A stretch of 64,000 nucleotides of DNA from Stenotrophomonas maltophilia. Lineage in GTDB: Bacteria > Pseudomonadota > Gammaproteobacteria > Xanthomonadales > Xanthomonadaceae. Positions 32,737 to 42,059 of the stretch are shown here, one piece after another. Every line of letters starts with the position of its first letter. The stretch's first letter is position 1. The translations under genes were made by a program, and so were the position numbers. The DNA is taken from contig DEVL01000005.1 in NCBI GenBank assembly GCA_002363385.1, forward strand, positions 387,381-451,380, given 5' to 3'. Under the pieces are notes generated by a model, which saw only the letters and a list, made by a program, of their open reading frames with translations, was not told the DNA's origin and did not search any database.

Positions 32737-33244
32737 GTGCGCGATCTGCATCTGATTCACCGCTCATTCTCCGCAGCACGCATGACGACGTATGAACGAG
32801 CCGTCGCACGCGCCCGACTGCGCGCCCATCCATTTGAGCTGTATCGATGGAACATGCGTGTCAGCGGCGCATTTCTACTGCCCCTCCATACCTGCGAAGT
32901 AGTTACCCGCGGCCGTCATCGCATCGTTGAGATTCGCGTTCTGGCAGCACCTGTTTACCCAACGGTTCGACAGGACGTTGTGGTCCAAGACCCTGAGGGG
33001 CGTCCTTCCAGGCGCGGCCCCGAACATGCCGGAGCACCTTCTGCGCGCGCAGGTGCACAGCCACCTGGAACAGGTGCGGCAGCTACGCAACCGGATTGCA
33101 CATCACGAACCGGTCTTCGCACGTGATCTCGCGCTGGATCTGGCCACGATTGGACGAATCGTCCAGATGCGCTGCCCCCACATCGAACGTTGGATGACCC
33201 GGCATGAATCAGTGACATCGTTGCTGGAGCGAAGGCCTGTCTGA
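32737..33244 (+). pseudogene. Abi-like (abortive infection family) gene, decayed by deletion and frameshift
   Basis: Two frames on the plus strand each carry half of an Abi_2-type protein. The first (from GTG 32737) gives the N-terminal part, including FELYRWNMRVSGAFLLPLHTCEVV. The second (about 32927-33244) gives the C-terminal part, LRFAFWQHLFTQRFDRTLW and RNRIAHHEPVFARDL, the most conserved motif of the family. Compared with intact members, about 40 residues between CEVV and LRFAFW are missing and the frame changes there, so an internal deletion broke the gene. Intact members are linked to phage defence by abortive infection, and this one is probably a non-functional remnant of a mobile gene. 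Confidence 0.7.
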
Positions 33245-33268
33245 GGTACTGCAGGCCCGCCGCCCCCC

Positions 33269-34294
33269 TCACACCGCCGGCAGCGTCGCCATGTCCCAGC
33301 GCGGCGTGACCTGCACCTGCGGCGGGTTGTGCTGGCCCGCTTCCAGACGCAGCGCGCCGGCGAAGGCGATCATCGCGCCGTTGTCGGTGCACAGCGCCGG
33401 GCGCGGGAAGCAGGCACGCCCACTGCGGCGGGCGGCCATCTGCTGCAGCTTGGCGCGCAGCCGCTTGTTGGCCCCTACCCCGCCGGCCACCACGATCACA
33501 TCGGTGCCCGCCGCATCCAGCGCGCGCTCGCACTTGATCGCCAGGGTGTCGACCACCGCATCTTCAAAGCCCCGCGCGATATCGGCGCGGGTCTGCTCGC
33601 TCTGGTCGCTGTCACGCCAGGCCAGCAGCACCTGGGTCTTCAGCCCGGAGAAGCTGAAATCCAGCCCGGGGCGATCGGTCATCGGGCGGGTGAACTTGAA
33701 CCGGCCCGGGGTACCGCGCTCGGCCAGGGCGGCCAGTTGCGGGCCACCGGGGTACGGCAGGCCCATCAGCTTGGCGGTCTTGTCGAAGGCCTCGCCGGCG
33801 GCGTCGTCCAAGGTCTCGCCGAGCAGGCGGTACTGGCCGATCCGGTCCACCGCCACCAGCTGGGTATGCCCACCGGACACCAACAGGGCCACGAAGGGCG
33901 CCTGCGGCGGGTCGTCTTCCATCAGCGGGGCCAGCAGATGCCCTTCCATATGGTGTACACCGACCGCCGGCACCTCCAGCGCCCAGGCCAGCGAACGGGC
34001 CACGCCCGCCCCGACCAGCAGCGCGCCGACCAGGCCGGGGCCGGCCGTGTAGGCCACCCCGTCGATGTCGGCCACGGTCATGCCGGCCTCGGCCAGGGTC
34101 TGACGGATCAGCGGCAGCAGCTTGCGCACGTGGTCGCGGCTGGCCAGCTCGGGCACCACCCCGCCGTACTCGGCGTGAAGGGCGATCTGGCTGTAGACCG
34201 CATGGGCGCGCAGGGCGTCGATCCCGGACAGGGAGGTGTCATACACCGCCACGCCGGTCTCATCGCAGGAAGATTCGATACCAAGGACTCGCAT
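33269..34294 (-). CDS. tsaD: tRNA N6-adenosine threonylcarbamoyltransferase
   Basis: TsaD transfers the threonylcarbamoyl group to adenosine 37 of ANN-decoding tRNAs, together with TsaB and TsaE. The 341-residue product begins with MRVLGIESSCDET. The metal-binding His115 and His119 are in HHMEGH, and the ASKH-fold signatures TAGPGLVGALLVG (about 83-95) and VVAGGVGANKRLR are present. It is divergent from rpsU across a 167-base promoter region, the common arrangement in gammaproteobacteria. Confidence 0.97.
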   Translation of the reverse strand: MRVLGIESSCDETGVAVYDTSLSGIDALRAHAVYSQIALHAEYGGVVPELASRDHVRKLLPLIRQTLAEAGMTVADIDGVAYTAGPGLVGALLVGAGVARSLAWALEVPAVGVHHMEGHLLAPLMEDDPPQAPFVALLVSGGHTQLVAVDRIGQYRLLGETLDDAAGEAFDKTAKLMGLPYPGGPQLAALAERGTPGRFKFTRPMTDRPGLDFSFSGLKTQVLLAWRDSDQSEQTRADIARGFEDAVVDTLAIKCERALDAAGTDVIVVAGGVGANKRLRAKLQQMAARRSGRACFPRPALCTDNGAMIAFAGALRLEAGQHNPPQVQVTPRWDMATLPAV

Positions 34295-34383
34295 ACCGGG
34301 TATTATGGACCTCTTCAGGCCCCGGCAGACGTACGCTGGCCTGTCTGCGCATCACCCGTGGCCAAGAAGTTCGCCGGGGTGGG

Positions 34384-34411
34384 TTGCAACTTCTTTTCTC
34401 GCCGCTATAAT
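34384..34411 (+). promoter_or_regulatory. Sigma-70 promoter of rpsU
   Basis: TTGCAA (34384-34389) and a perfect TATAAT (34406-34411) are separated by 16 bases. Position 50 bases upstream of the rpsU start fits a strong housekeeping promoter. Confidence 0.75.
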
Positions 34412-34461
34412 GTGCGGCTCTCACCGGGCGTGACCCGGTTCTACTGTGTCCCGGAGATTCC

Positions 34462-34677
34462 ATGCCCAGCGTTAAAGTCCGCGAGAACGAGCCCTTCGAG
34501 TTTGCGCTCCGTCGCTTCAAGCGCACCTGCGAAAAGGCCGGCGTGCTGGCCGAAACCCGCAAGCGCGAGTTCTATGAAAAGCCGACCCAGGAGCGTAAGC
34601 GTAAGGCTGCCGCTGCTGTGAAGCGTCAGCTGCGCCGTTCGTCGCGCGACGTTACCAAGCGTCAGCGCCTGTACTGA
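34462..34677 (+). CDS. rpsU: 30S ribosomal protein S21
   Basis: The 71-residue product is a typical S21 ([21 protein letters not shown] at the start, and a basic C-terminal half rich in Arg and Lys ending in KRQRLY). It binds the small subunit platform and helps initiation. The ATG follows CCGGAGA by 6 bases. A strong promoter lies before it and a terminator after it; in enteric bacteria rpsU is co-transcribed with dnaG and rpoD, here yqeY and other genes come between. Confidence 0.97.
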
Positions 34678-34727
34678 TCGGACGCAACTTCGATACGGCA
34701 GGCCATAGCCTGTCGTGACGGAGCCGA

Positions 34728-34758
34728 AGCCGGAACGCGCAAGCGTTACCGGCTTTTT
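34728..34758 (+). terminator. Intrinsic terminator after rpsU
   Basis: AGCCGG-AACGC pairs with GCGTT-A-CCGGCT around a GCAA loop, with one bulged base, and is followed by TTTTT. It lies 50 bases after the rpsU stop and before yqeY; partial read-through could still feed yqeY. Confidence 0.8.
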
Positions 34759-34813
34759 GCGTTCCAGCGCTTCGGCGCCCCGCTTTCCTTTTCCACCGAC
34801 ACGAGGTGTTCCC

Positions 34814-35260
34814 ATGAGCCTGAAGCAGCAGCTCACCGATGACATGAAGGCCGCCATGAAGGCCGGCGAGAAGCACCGCCTGGGCGTGATCCGCCTGATG
34901 AACGCCGCGATCAAGCAGCGCGAAGTCGATGAGCGCATCGAGCTGGACGACGCCGCCGTGCTCGCCGTGCTGGAAAAGATGGTCAAGCAGCGCAAGGACT
35001 CGGTCACCCAGTTCGAAGCCGCCAACCGTGAAGACCTGGCCGTGATCGAGCGCGATGAAATCGTGGTGATCGACCAGTACCTGCCGGCCAAGCTGGGCGA
35101 GGCCGAGATCGTGGCCGCCATCCAGGCCGCCATCGCCGAAACCGGCGCGACCACCCCGGCCGACATCGGCAAGCTGATGGGTGCGCTCAAGCCGCGCCTG
35201 GCCGGTCAGGCCGACATGGGCCTGGTCTCCAAGCTGGTCAAGCAGCAGTTGGCCGGCTGA
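34814..35260 (+). CDS. yqeY: GatB/YqeY domain protein
   Basis: The 148-residue product is the stand-alone YqeY protein, related to the tail domain of the tRNA amidotransferase subunit GatB. Typical segments are MSLKQQLTDDMKAAMKAGEK, RLGVIRLMNAAIKQREVDER, VVIDQYLPAKLGEAEI and the terminal LMGALKPRLAGQADMGLVSKLVKQQL. It may interact with tRNA, but its exact function is not settled. The start was set at the ATG 34814; the frame opens at 34715 inside the terminator region. Confidence 0.93.
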   Translation: MSLKQQLTDDMKAAMKAGEKHRLGVIRLMNAAIKQREVDERIELDDAAVLAVLEKMVKQRKDSVTQFEAANREDLAVIERDEIVVIDQYLPAKLGEAEIVAAIQAAIAETGATTPADIGKLMGALKPRLAGQADMGLVSKLVKQQLAG

Positions 35261-35282
35261 ACCCCGCCGCCACGCCGCAGTG

Positions 35283-35309
35283 AAAAGGCCCGCATGTCGC
35301 GGGCCTTTT
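35283..35309. terminator. Bidirectional intrinsic terminator
   Basis: AAAAGGCCCGC pairs perfectly with GCGGGCCTTTT around ATGTC. It separates yqeY (plus) from the convergent unknown exported-protein gene (minus), and has an A/T run on each side. Confidence 0.85.
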
Positions 35310-35329
35310 CCGTTTCAGCAGGTCCGTTG

Positions 35330-36265
35330 TTACGTGGCCTGGCGACAGTTGCGCAGCGTCATCGAGCTTTCCTCGATCGAACTGATCTCACCTTCCAGCT
35401 TGGCCCAGTCGCGCTCGCGCAGCATGGTGAAGTTGGCGGCCTGGTCCGACGCGAATTCGCAGCGGATGGTGTAGTTGTTGTTGTTGTACGTGTCGTTCTG
35501 GCGGACCCGCAGCAGGCCACGGGTCGGCGTGACCAGGTAGTTGATCGAGCCGATGTCACCGGGCTTGGTCGAATACGTGCTCGGATTGACCGTATAGATC
35601 TGGCCATCGATCTGAAAGCGCCGCCCCACGTAGGTTGCGTACAGCGGCAGGAAGGTGGCCGAACGGTCGCCCTTGTCTTCCTTGTTCGTGTTGGTCCCCA
35701 GCATCAGATCCTTGAAGGCGCCGGCACTGCGGTACAGCGCCATCGTGTCCTTCACTTCCTTGCCCATCTTCTTGGACAGATCCGGGGCCGCCACTGCCTC
35801 GATGGCCGGCATCGGGTACTGGGTGCGTCCGGCTGCGGCAATCGCATCGCCTTGGCTGCCCGCCTTGAGTTTGTCCAGCATCCCGCACATCGACTGCTTG
35901 GCCGCCGCCGGCTCGATCGACTGACCGCGCGCCAGCTTGGTCGCCAGCGTGACGCGACCGGTGCGATCGGCGGTACCCACCAGGACCAACGGGACGCGCA
36001 GCCCTGTGCGCTGGATCAGGTACTGGTCGCCGGTATCGCCCTCCACCAGCTGCCCCGCGACTTCGAACTTGTCATCGCCGCCGATCTTGCGCAGCTGGTC
36101 CAGTGCGCTCTGCACCTTCAGGCCCGGCACGGTGACATCGGCCATGTACAGCGCACCGTTGCGTGCATCCCCTACCGTCTTGAAGGCCTTGTCGCAGGCC
36201 CCGGAAGCCGCAGCCGGGCCCGCAGCGGCCAACAGCACCATCGTCGTGTAGACCATTCCTTTCAT
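35330..36265 (-). CDS. Exported protein of unknown function
   Basis: The product is 311 residues from the ATG at 36265, which follows AAAGGACGC and opens a signal peptide (GMVYTTMVLLAAAGPAAASG). The mature part has three cysteine-containing regions (ACDKAF at the N-terminus, KQSMCGMLDKLK mid-protein, TIRCEFAS near the end and a terminal NCRQ) that could form disulfides. A C-terminal region from about 215 (FLPLYATYVGRRFQIDGQIYTV, NDTYNNNNYTIRCEF) looks beta-rich. I recognise no family. It is convergent with yqeY and diverges from the YihY gene. Confidence 0.72.
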   Translation of the reverse strand: MKGMVYTTMVLLAAAGPAAASGACDKAFKTVGDARNGALYMADVTVPGLKVQSALDQLRKIGGDDKFEVAGQLVEGDTGDQYLIQRTGLRVPLVLVGTADRTGRVTLATKLARGQSIEPAAAKQSMCGMLDKLKAGSQGDAIAAAGRTQYPMPAIEAVAAPDLSKKMGKEVKDTMALYRSAGAFKDLMLGTNTNKEDKGDRSATFLPLYATYVGRRFQIDGQIYTVNPSTYSTKPGDIGSINYLVTPTRGLLRVRQNDTYNNNNYTIRCEFASDQAANFTMLRERDWAKLEGEISSIEESSMTLRNCRQAT

Positions 36266-36357
36266 GAAGCGTCCTTTCTGCTGTGAAGGTGGAAAACCGG
36301 GCGAAAGGATAGCGCGATATCCGTCAAGACCATGGCCTGATCGGCCCACTTCACCCG

Positions 36358-37326
36358 ATGCAGCCCGCGCATTTGCTAGAACGGGCCCTCGTTCCCGATC
36401 CGATGCCGTCCATGCACACGCCGAGCCATTCCCTCTCCAGGATCCGCAAGCACATGGCGCGGCTGGAGCAGAGCTTCCCCGCCGTGCTGCTGCGCCGTTT
36501 CATCGATGCGGACGTGATGACACAGGCTGCTGCGCTGGCGTTCTATGCGCTGCTGTCGATGGCCCCGCTGCTGGTCCTGCTGCTGTGGCTGACCGCCTCG
36601 CTGTATCCGCCGGCGCAGGAAGCACTGCTGGGCCAGATCAACGATGTGGCCGGCACCAGCGCCGCCTCGGTGGCGGAGACCGTACTCAGCAACGCCAACA
36701 ACCAGCCGGACATCGGCACGCTCGCCGGCGTGTGGAGCACCCTGCTGCTGTTCATTGGTGCCACGGCGGTATTCGCCCAGCTGCAGAACGCCCTGAACCT
36801 GATCTTCAACACCAGCGGCGAGCGCCTGGATGGCATCGTGGCCTGGTTGCGCAAGCGCGTGTTTTCGTTTGGCGTGGTGCTGGCGCTGGGCTTCCTGCTG
36901 ATCCTCTCGATGACCGCCACCACCATGCTGCAGGTCGTGTTCGCGCACCTGCCCTCGGTGCTGCCGGCGATCGGCTATCTGACCAGCCTGGCGCTGTACA
37001 CCGTGGGCTTCGCCTTCCTCTACCACTACCTGCCCGACCGCCGCGTGGCGTGGCGCCAGGCCTTCATCGGCGGTGCGATCACCTCGGCCCTGTTCGCACT
37101 GGGGCGCTACGGCATCGGCCTGTACATCGCCACCGTCGCACCGGGCAGCGCGTATGGCTCGATGGGCGCCCTGGTGATCTCGCTGGTGTGGATCTACTAC
37201 GCCACCGTGGTGTTCTTCGTTGGTGCACTGATGACCTCGGTGATCGATGAGCGCCTGCGCGCCCATGCCGTGCTCGCCGAGGCTGGGGTGGAGCCACCAA
37301 AACCGGGCGAACCGGCCGACAGCTAG
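36358..37326 (+). CDS. YihY/BrkB family inner membrane protein
   Basis: This is a 322-residue membrane protein with about six transmembrane helices. Family signatures include DVMTQAAALAFYALLSMAPLLVLLLWL (about residues 44-70), LNLIFNTSGERLDGIVAWLRKRVFSFGVVLALGFLLI and YRYLPDRRVAWRQAFIGGAI-like loop (YHYLPDRRVAWR, about 222-233), then LGRYGIGLYI and AYGSMGALVISLVWIYYA. The family was first misnamed as ribonuclease BN and is now thought to be a transporter or lipid-related protein. Several ATGs are close together (36358, 36400, 36412); the longest is reported, but a shorter start is possible. Confidence 0.88.
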   Translation: MQPAHLLERALVPDPMPSMHTPSHSLSRIRKHMARLEQSFPAVLLRRFIDADVMTQAAALAFYALLSMAPLLVLLLWLTASLYPPAQEALLGQINDVAGTSAASVAETVLSNANNQPDIGTLAGVWSTLLLFIGATAVFAQLQNALNLIFNTSGERLDGIVAWLRKRVFSFGVVLALGFLLILSMTATTMLQVVFAHLPSVLPAIGYLTSLALYTVGFAFLYHYLPDRRVAWRQAFIGGAITSALFALGRYGIGLYIATVAPGSAYGSMGALVISLVWIYYATVVFFVGALMTSVIDERLRAHAVLAEAGVEPPKPGEPADS

Positions 37327-37389
37327 TAGACTAGCGGCACCCCCGCTTCCGCGCGTGGCCGTGACCGGCCATGCCCCCGCCTGCTGCCC

Positions 37390-39120
37390 ATGGCCCGTAT
37401 CCCCGACGCATTCATCGACGACCTGCTGGCCCGCTCCGACATTGTCGAGGTGGTGGGCAGCCGTGTGCCGTTGAAGCGCCAGGGCAAGGAATACGCGGCG
37501 CGCTGCCCGTTCCATGACGAGCGCTCGGCCTCGTTCACGGTCTCGCCGACCAAGCAGTTCTATCACTGCTTCGGCTGCGGCGCGCACGGCACGGCGATCA
37601 GCTTCCTGATGAATTACGACCGCCTCGAGTTTCTCGACGCGGTCGATGAGCTGGCCAAGCGCGTGGGCATGGAAGTGCCGCGCGATACCCAGCCGCGCAC
37701 CGCCCAGCAGCAGGACGACAGCCGCGATCTGTACTCGGCACTGGACGCGGCCACGCGCTTCTTCCAGACCGCGCTGAAGGGCAGCGACAAGGCGCGCGCC
37801 TACCTGGATCAGCGCGGTGTCGATGACGAAAACCGCGAGCGTTTCGCCATCGGCTATGCGCCGGATGGCTACAGCGCGCTGAAGGATGCACTGGGCAAGG
37901 ACGAGCGGCGGATGAAGCTGCTCGATCGCGCCGGACTGTTCTCCAAGAATGATCGCGGCCACGTCTACGACAAGTTCCGCGACCGGGTCATGTTCCCGAT
38001 CTTCGACCGCCGTGGCCGCGTGATCGCCTACGGCGGCCGGGTCATGGAGAAGGACGACGGCCCGAAGTACCTCAACTCGCCCGAGACCGCGCTGTTCCAC
38101 AAGGGCCGCGAGCTGTACGGCCTGTGGCAGGTGCGCCAGGCCAACCAGAAGATCGAGCGGCTGATCGTGGTCGAGGGCTACATGGACGTGGTCTCGCTGT
38201 TCCAGTTCGGCGTTACCCAGGCGGTGGCGACGCTGGGCACGGCGACCACGCCGGACCATGCCGAGCTGCTGTTCCGCAACGCGCCGGACGTGTTCTTCTG
38301 CTTCGATGGCGATGCCGCCGGCCGTCGCGCCGGCTGGCGTGCGCTGGAGTCGGTGCTGCCGCGCATGAAGGACGGCCGCCAGGCCTTCTTCCTGTTCCTG
38401 CCCGATGGCGAAGACCCGGACACCATCGTGCGCAAGGAAGGCCGCGAGGGCTTCGATGCCCGCCTTCAGCAGGCTACGCCGCTGTCGCAGTTCTTCTTCG
38501 ACGAGCTCACCCGTGAGGTCAACATGGGCACGCTCGACGGCAAGGCGCGCCTGGCCGAACGGGCCAAGCCGATGCTGGCGCAGATTCCCGATGGCGCCTT
38601 CGGCGACCTGATGAAGCAGCAGCTGACCACCCTGACCGGCCTGGGCGCCAAGCCCAGCGCGTCCGCGCCGCCCTCACGCCAACCGCAGCGCGCGGTGGCA
38701 CCGGCACAGCGCCGCAGCCTGGTGCGCGCGGCCATCGCGATCCTGCTGCAGCAGCCCTCGCTGGCGATGACCCTGGACGGCCATCACTTCACCGGCCTGC
38801 GCCTGCCCGGCATCGAGCTGCTGAGCGAGCTGCTGACGCTGGTCGAGCAGCGCCCGGACATCAGTACCGGCGCGCTGCTGGAGCACTTCGACGGCCGCGA
38901 GGAACAGGAATCGCTACACAAGCTGGCCGCGCAGACCCTGCCCGGCGATGAGGCCATGTGGACCCAGGAACTGCATGACGCCGTGGCCCAGCTGGAGAAA
39001 CAGCTGCTGATGCAACGTCTGGACGAGCTTCAGGCAAAGCAGAGCCAGCAGGGTCTGGACGATACTGACAAGTACGAGCTGCGCGAACTGCTCAAGGCGC
39101 GCAGTACCCTCCGCTTCTGA
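37390..39120 (+). CDS. dnaG: DNA primase
   Basis: DnaG makes RNA primers for replication and works with the DnaB helicase. The 576-residue product has the N-terminal zinc ribbon (Cys39, His42, Cys60, Cys63 in CPFHDE and HCFGC), the catalytic core with the basic motif, then the TOPRIM domain with VVEGYMDVVSL and the acidic cluster FCFDGDAAGRRA. The C-terminal DnaB-interacting domain is present. It lies after the YihY gene and before an SBF transporter on the same strand. rpoD is not in the window. Confidence 0.97.
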   Translation: MARIPDAFIDDLLARSDIVEVVGSRVPLKRQGKEYAARCPFHDERSASFTVSPTKQFYHCFGCGAHGTAISFLMNYDRLEFLDAVDELAKRVGMEVPRDTQPRTAQQQDDSRDLYSALDAATRFFQTALKGSDKARAYLDQRGVDDENRERFAIGYAPDGYSALKDALGKDERRMKLLDRAGLFSKNDRGHVYDKFRDRVMFPIFDRRGRVIAYGGRVMEKDDGPKYLNSPETALFHKGRELYGLWQVRQANQKIERLIVVEGYMDVVSLFQFGVTQAVATLGTATTPDHAELLFRNAPDVFFCFDGDAAGRRAGWRALESVLPRMKDGRQAFFLFLPDGEDPDTIVRKEGREGFDARLQQATPLSQFFFDELTREVNMGTLDGKARLAERAKPMLAQIPDGAFGDLMKQQLTTLTGLGAKPSASAPPSRQPQRAVAPAQRRSLVRAAIAILLQQPSLAMTLDGHHFTGLRLPGIELLSELLTLVEQRPDISTGALLEHFDGREEQESLHKLAAQTLPGDEAMWTQELHDAVAQLEKQLLMQRLDELQAKQSQQGLDDTDKYELRELLKARSTLRF

Positions 39121-39220
39121 CCGACGGAGCCGCCGTGGCATCCCACCTCGCCCGTCCCGCTGCAGCGATGCCATTTTCGCTCCCCCGCTCACTTCCCTGC
39201 TCTACAGGAGCCTGCCCACC

Positions 39221-40219
39221 ATGACCCGCTGGTGGTCGCGCCTGCGACCGGACAACTTCACCCTCGCTTTGCTCTGCACCGTGCTGCTGGCGTCCTTCCT
39301 GCCGATGCACGGCGCCGCCGCGATGGTGCTCGACGATGTCACCGACGTCGCCATCGCCGCGCTGTTCTTCCTGCACGGCGCGCGCCTGCCACGTGAGTCG
39401 ATCGTCGCCGGCCTGCTGCACTGGCGCCTGCACCTGACCATCCTGGCCTGTACGTTCGTGATGTTCCCGCTGTTGGGGCTGATGTTCAAACCGCTGGATG
39501 GCTGGCTGCTCACGCCCGAGCTGTACATCGGCGTGCTGTTCCTGTGCGCGCTGCCGTCCACGGTGCAGTCCTCGATTGCCTTCACCTCGATCGCCCGCGG
39601 CAACGTCCCGGCGGCGGTGTGCAGCGCCTCGCTGTCGAGCATCCTGGGCGTGTTCCTGACCCCGCTCCTGCTGGCCCTGCTGGCCGGCACCGAAGGCGGC
39701 ATGCACAACCCCGGCCAGGCCATCGTCAGCATCATGCTGCAGCTGCTGGTGCCGTTCGTGGCCGGCCATCTGCTGCGCCCGTGGATCGCCCGCTGGGTCG
39801 AGAAGCAGCGCGCGCTGCTGCGCTATACCGACCAGGCCACCATCCTGCTGGTGGTCTACTCCGCCTTCGGCGAAGCGGTCAACGAAGGGCTGTGGAGCAA
39901 GACGCCGCTGTTGTCGCTGCTCAGCGTGGCCGTGGTGGCGGCCGTGCTGCTCGGCATCGCAATGCCGCTGATCCGCTTCATCGCGCGCCGGCTCGGCTTC
40001 AACCGCGAGGATGAAATCACCATCCTGTTCTGCGGCTCGAAGAAGAGCCTGGCCACCGGCGTGCCGATCGCCAAGGTCCTGTTCGCCGGCGGCAGCCTCG
40101 GTGCGATCGTGCTGCCGATCATGATCTACCACCAGATCCAGCTGATCGTCTGCGCGGTGATCGCGCAGCGATATGCGCGTGATCCGGTGGAGCCGGCGAA
40201 GGGGAACGGAGAACGTTGA
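39221..40219 (+). CDS. Bile acid:sodium symporter family transporter (SBF-like, YfeH type)
   Basis: A 332-residue inner membrane protein with nine to ten transmembrane segments. The family signatures GVLFLCALPSTVQSSIAFTSIARGN (about residues 103-127) and ILFCGSKKSLATGVPIAKVLF (about 268-288) are present. YfeH-type members are sodium-dependent organic-anion transporters of unknown substrate. The start at 39221 follows a TCTACAGGAG ribosome-binding region. It lies 100 bases after dnaG. Confidence 0.9.
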   Translation: MTRWWSRLRPDNFTLALLCTVLLASFLPMHGAAAMVLDDVTDVAIAALFFLHGARLPRESIVAGLLHWRLHLTILACTFVMFPLLGLMFKPLDGWLLTPELYIGVLFLCALPSTVQSSIAFTSIARGNVPAAVCSASLSSILGVFLTPLLLALLAGTEGGMHNPGQAIVSIMLQLLVPFVAGHLLRPWIARWVEKQRALLRYTDQATILLVVYSAFGEAVNEGLWSKTPLLSLLSVAVVAAVLLGIAMPLIRFIARRLGFNREDEITILFCGSKKSLATGVPIAKVLFAGGSLGAIVLPIMIYHQIQLIVCAVIAQRYARDPVEPAKGNGER

Positions 40220-40270
40220 GCTCGCTCAACCATCTCCATTTGTCGCACGCCCGTCCCAGCCTGCTCACGA

Positions 40271-41023
40271 TCAATCGCTGATTGCCGCGGCAATCTCCTG
40301 CAGCACGCGCGCCTTGCGCTCCACGTCGCCATCGCCGGTCGCGGTCAATGTGTACGCCTTGTCTCCAGCGGCCCACGACAACAGCACGCGACCTCGGCCT
40401 TGACCATCAACCGTCATGTCGATCTGTGCGGGAGAACCGTTGACGGCGGTGTTCTGGGCGTCGGCAATGACCTCGATAAGGGTGCCGGCCCCCCGGAAGT
40501 TCTCTTCATTGAACGCGACGATGCCCACGTCGCTCAACCGATAGAACCGCGTCAGACCGGTGGACTTCAAACCCTCCAAGGCACCACTGGGCTCCATGCC
40601 GACCATCGCCGCGACACCGAGCACCGTGCCCAGGAGATTGCTTGGCGGACTCGGCAAGCGTCGGCGGAGAATCGCATCCGATCGCTTCACCCTGGGTAGG
40701 CCGGCAATGACCTCCGCTTGTGATGCGATGGCCCCGTCAGGTACCCGGACTGGACCGCCGCGGTTGCGTTCAATCTGCCTGCGCAACTGCTGTTTCACTG
40801 CCTCCGGCGCATCCAGCTCCGACAAGGGAACTACGCGAAGGACCCCAACTGCAGGCACGGACCCTGCCCCCGGCACATCGTCGTTGGCTGCCGCCTGCAT
40901 TGTGCGCTCATGCAGCCACCGGCCGACCGCATCCGCGGTATCAGGCCCGGTGAACGGCAACGCGACGGATGCGAGCATCGCAAACAGGGTGAAAGGCGAA
41001 AGTGTATTCACGACGATCATCAC
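40271..41023 (-). CDS. Exported protein of unknown function
   Basis: A 250-residue product with a signal-peptide-like N-terminus (VNTLSPFTLFAMLASVALPFTG). It contains a basic region (LRRQIERNRGGPVRVPDG), a hydrophobic stretch NLLGTVLGVAAMVGM (about 128-142), and a C-terminal beta-rich domain with QIDMTVDGQGRGRVLLSWAAGDKAYTLTATGDGDVERKARVL. I cannot assign a family. It is convergent with the SBF transporter and lies ahead of the ChaN-like gene in the same orientation. Confidence 0.65.
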   Translation of the reverse strand: MMIVVNTLSPFTLFAMLASVALPFTGPDTADAVGRWLHERTMQAAANDDVPGAGSVPAVGVLRVVPLSELDAPEAVKQQLRRQIERNRGGPVRVPDGAIASQAEVIAGLPRVKRSDAILRRRLPSPPSNLLGTVLGVAAMVGMEPSGALEGLKSTGLTRFYRLSDVGIVAFNEENFRGAGTLIEVIADAQNTAVNGSPAQIDMTVDGQGRGRVLLSWAAGDKAYTLTATGDGDVERKARVLQEIAAAISD

Positions 41024-41181
41024 TCAGCAGGACGACGGCCGCACCTTCCGACGATGGGAGGCCGGTCCGCGGACCGATGTATACGTCTCCGGCGGCTCAA
41101 GGAAGTGAGCTGTTGATCCAGCTTTTTCAACTTGGATGCGTTCCTGACGCAACGTCGCGGAACATCCCCATCCGCGAGCGG

Positions 41182-42000
41182 CTACTTCACCCACCGCGCC
41201 ACGCTGAAGCGCGGTAGCCAGAGCTGCAGATCGTATGACCGGTCTGAGCCCGTTTTCTGCAGCGGCGAAGGCCCGGTATATGCCGGCAGTGATCGCGCGC
41301 CGCATTGCCGATGCTGCGTGCAGCCCCACGCCTCGCCGCTGCGCGCGTCCACCCGGATTGCGTACGGCTGCAGATCAAGCAGCAAGGCCGTCATCGGCGG
41401 CCATGGCAGCCCCTCGGGCTGAGTGCGCATCGCATGCACATTGCCCGTCAATACCAGCAGCCGTCCATGGGAGGGCAGAATTGCGTAATGTGCGCGTAGA
41501 GCGCTCGCCATTGCCGCATCGCGCGCACCGGTACCAGCCATTTCCGGCGGGAGCTCCTGATCGAACCCAAAGACCTGTACATCGCGGCCCTGCGCACGCA
41601 GGACCCGAACCGCCTCGATCAGCGACAGCGTGTCTTCATTGCGGCGACCGTCGTGCGGTTTACCGGCGGTGCGCCAGTAGGAGGTAGTGCGCAACGCTTG
41701 GCGGGCTGCGGCGTTACCGTTGGAGGCCAGATAGGTGGTCAACCGGGCGTTCTCGGTGGCCGGCAGTTCCAGCCCCAGATGCACCGGTGCCCCCTGCGCG
41801 CCATAGGCCCGGACCAGTTCATGCACGAGCTGCGGCATCTCACGCGTACCGTGTAGTTCGCCAAGGACCACGAGTCGGCTTGCGCCCGCATGCCGCTTGA
41901 TCTGCTCGGCCGCATCCTCCGCGGGCGCTGCCGGTGCCGCATTCGCCGCACCCATCGCCATCCCGATCACCCACCCTGCCATCCAGCGCCATCGCTTCAT
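41182..42000 (-). CDS. ChaN/TIKI-superfamily exported protein
   Basis: The product is 272 residues from the ATG at 42000 and has a signal peptide (RWMAGWVIGMAMGAANAAPA). The body matches the ChaN-like, heme-binding/TIKI-type superfamily: VVLGELHGTREMPQLVHEL (about 43-61, with the key GExH), the following LGLELPATENARL and a later VLTGNVHAMR. Members of the superfamily bind heme iron or are metalloproteases; ChaN of Campylobacter is an iron-regulated lipoprotein. Its location just downstream of the heme O and heme A synthases is suggestive, but the strand spacing gives no proof of co-transcription. Confidence 0.75.
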   Translation of the reverse strand: MKRWRWMAGWVIGMAMGAANAAPAAPAEDAAEQIKRHAGASRLVVLGELHGTREMPQLVHELVRAYGAQGAPVHLGLELPATENARLTTYLASNGNAAARQALRTTSYWRTAGKPHDGRRNEDTLSLIEAVRVLRAQGRDVQVFGFDQELPPEMAGTGARDAAMASALRAHYAILPSHGRLLVLTGNVHAMRTQPEGLPWPPMTALLLDLQPYAIRVDARSGEAWGCTQHRQCGARSLPAYTGPSPLQKTGSDRSYDLQLWLPRFSVARWVK

Positions 42001-42059
42001 ACCGTCACTCCCTGTTCGGTAGACAAGCAATGGCGGCGGCGATCACCGATTCAAGGCGG

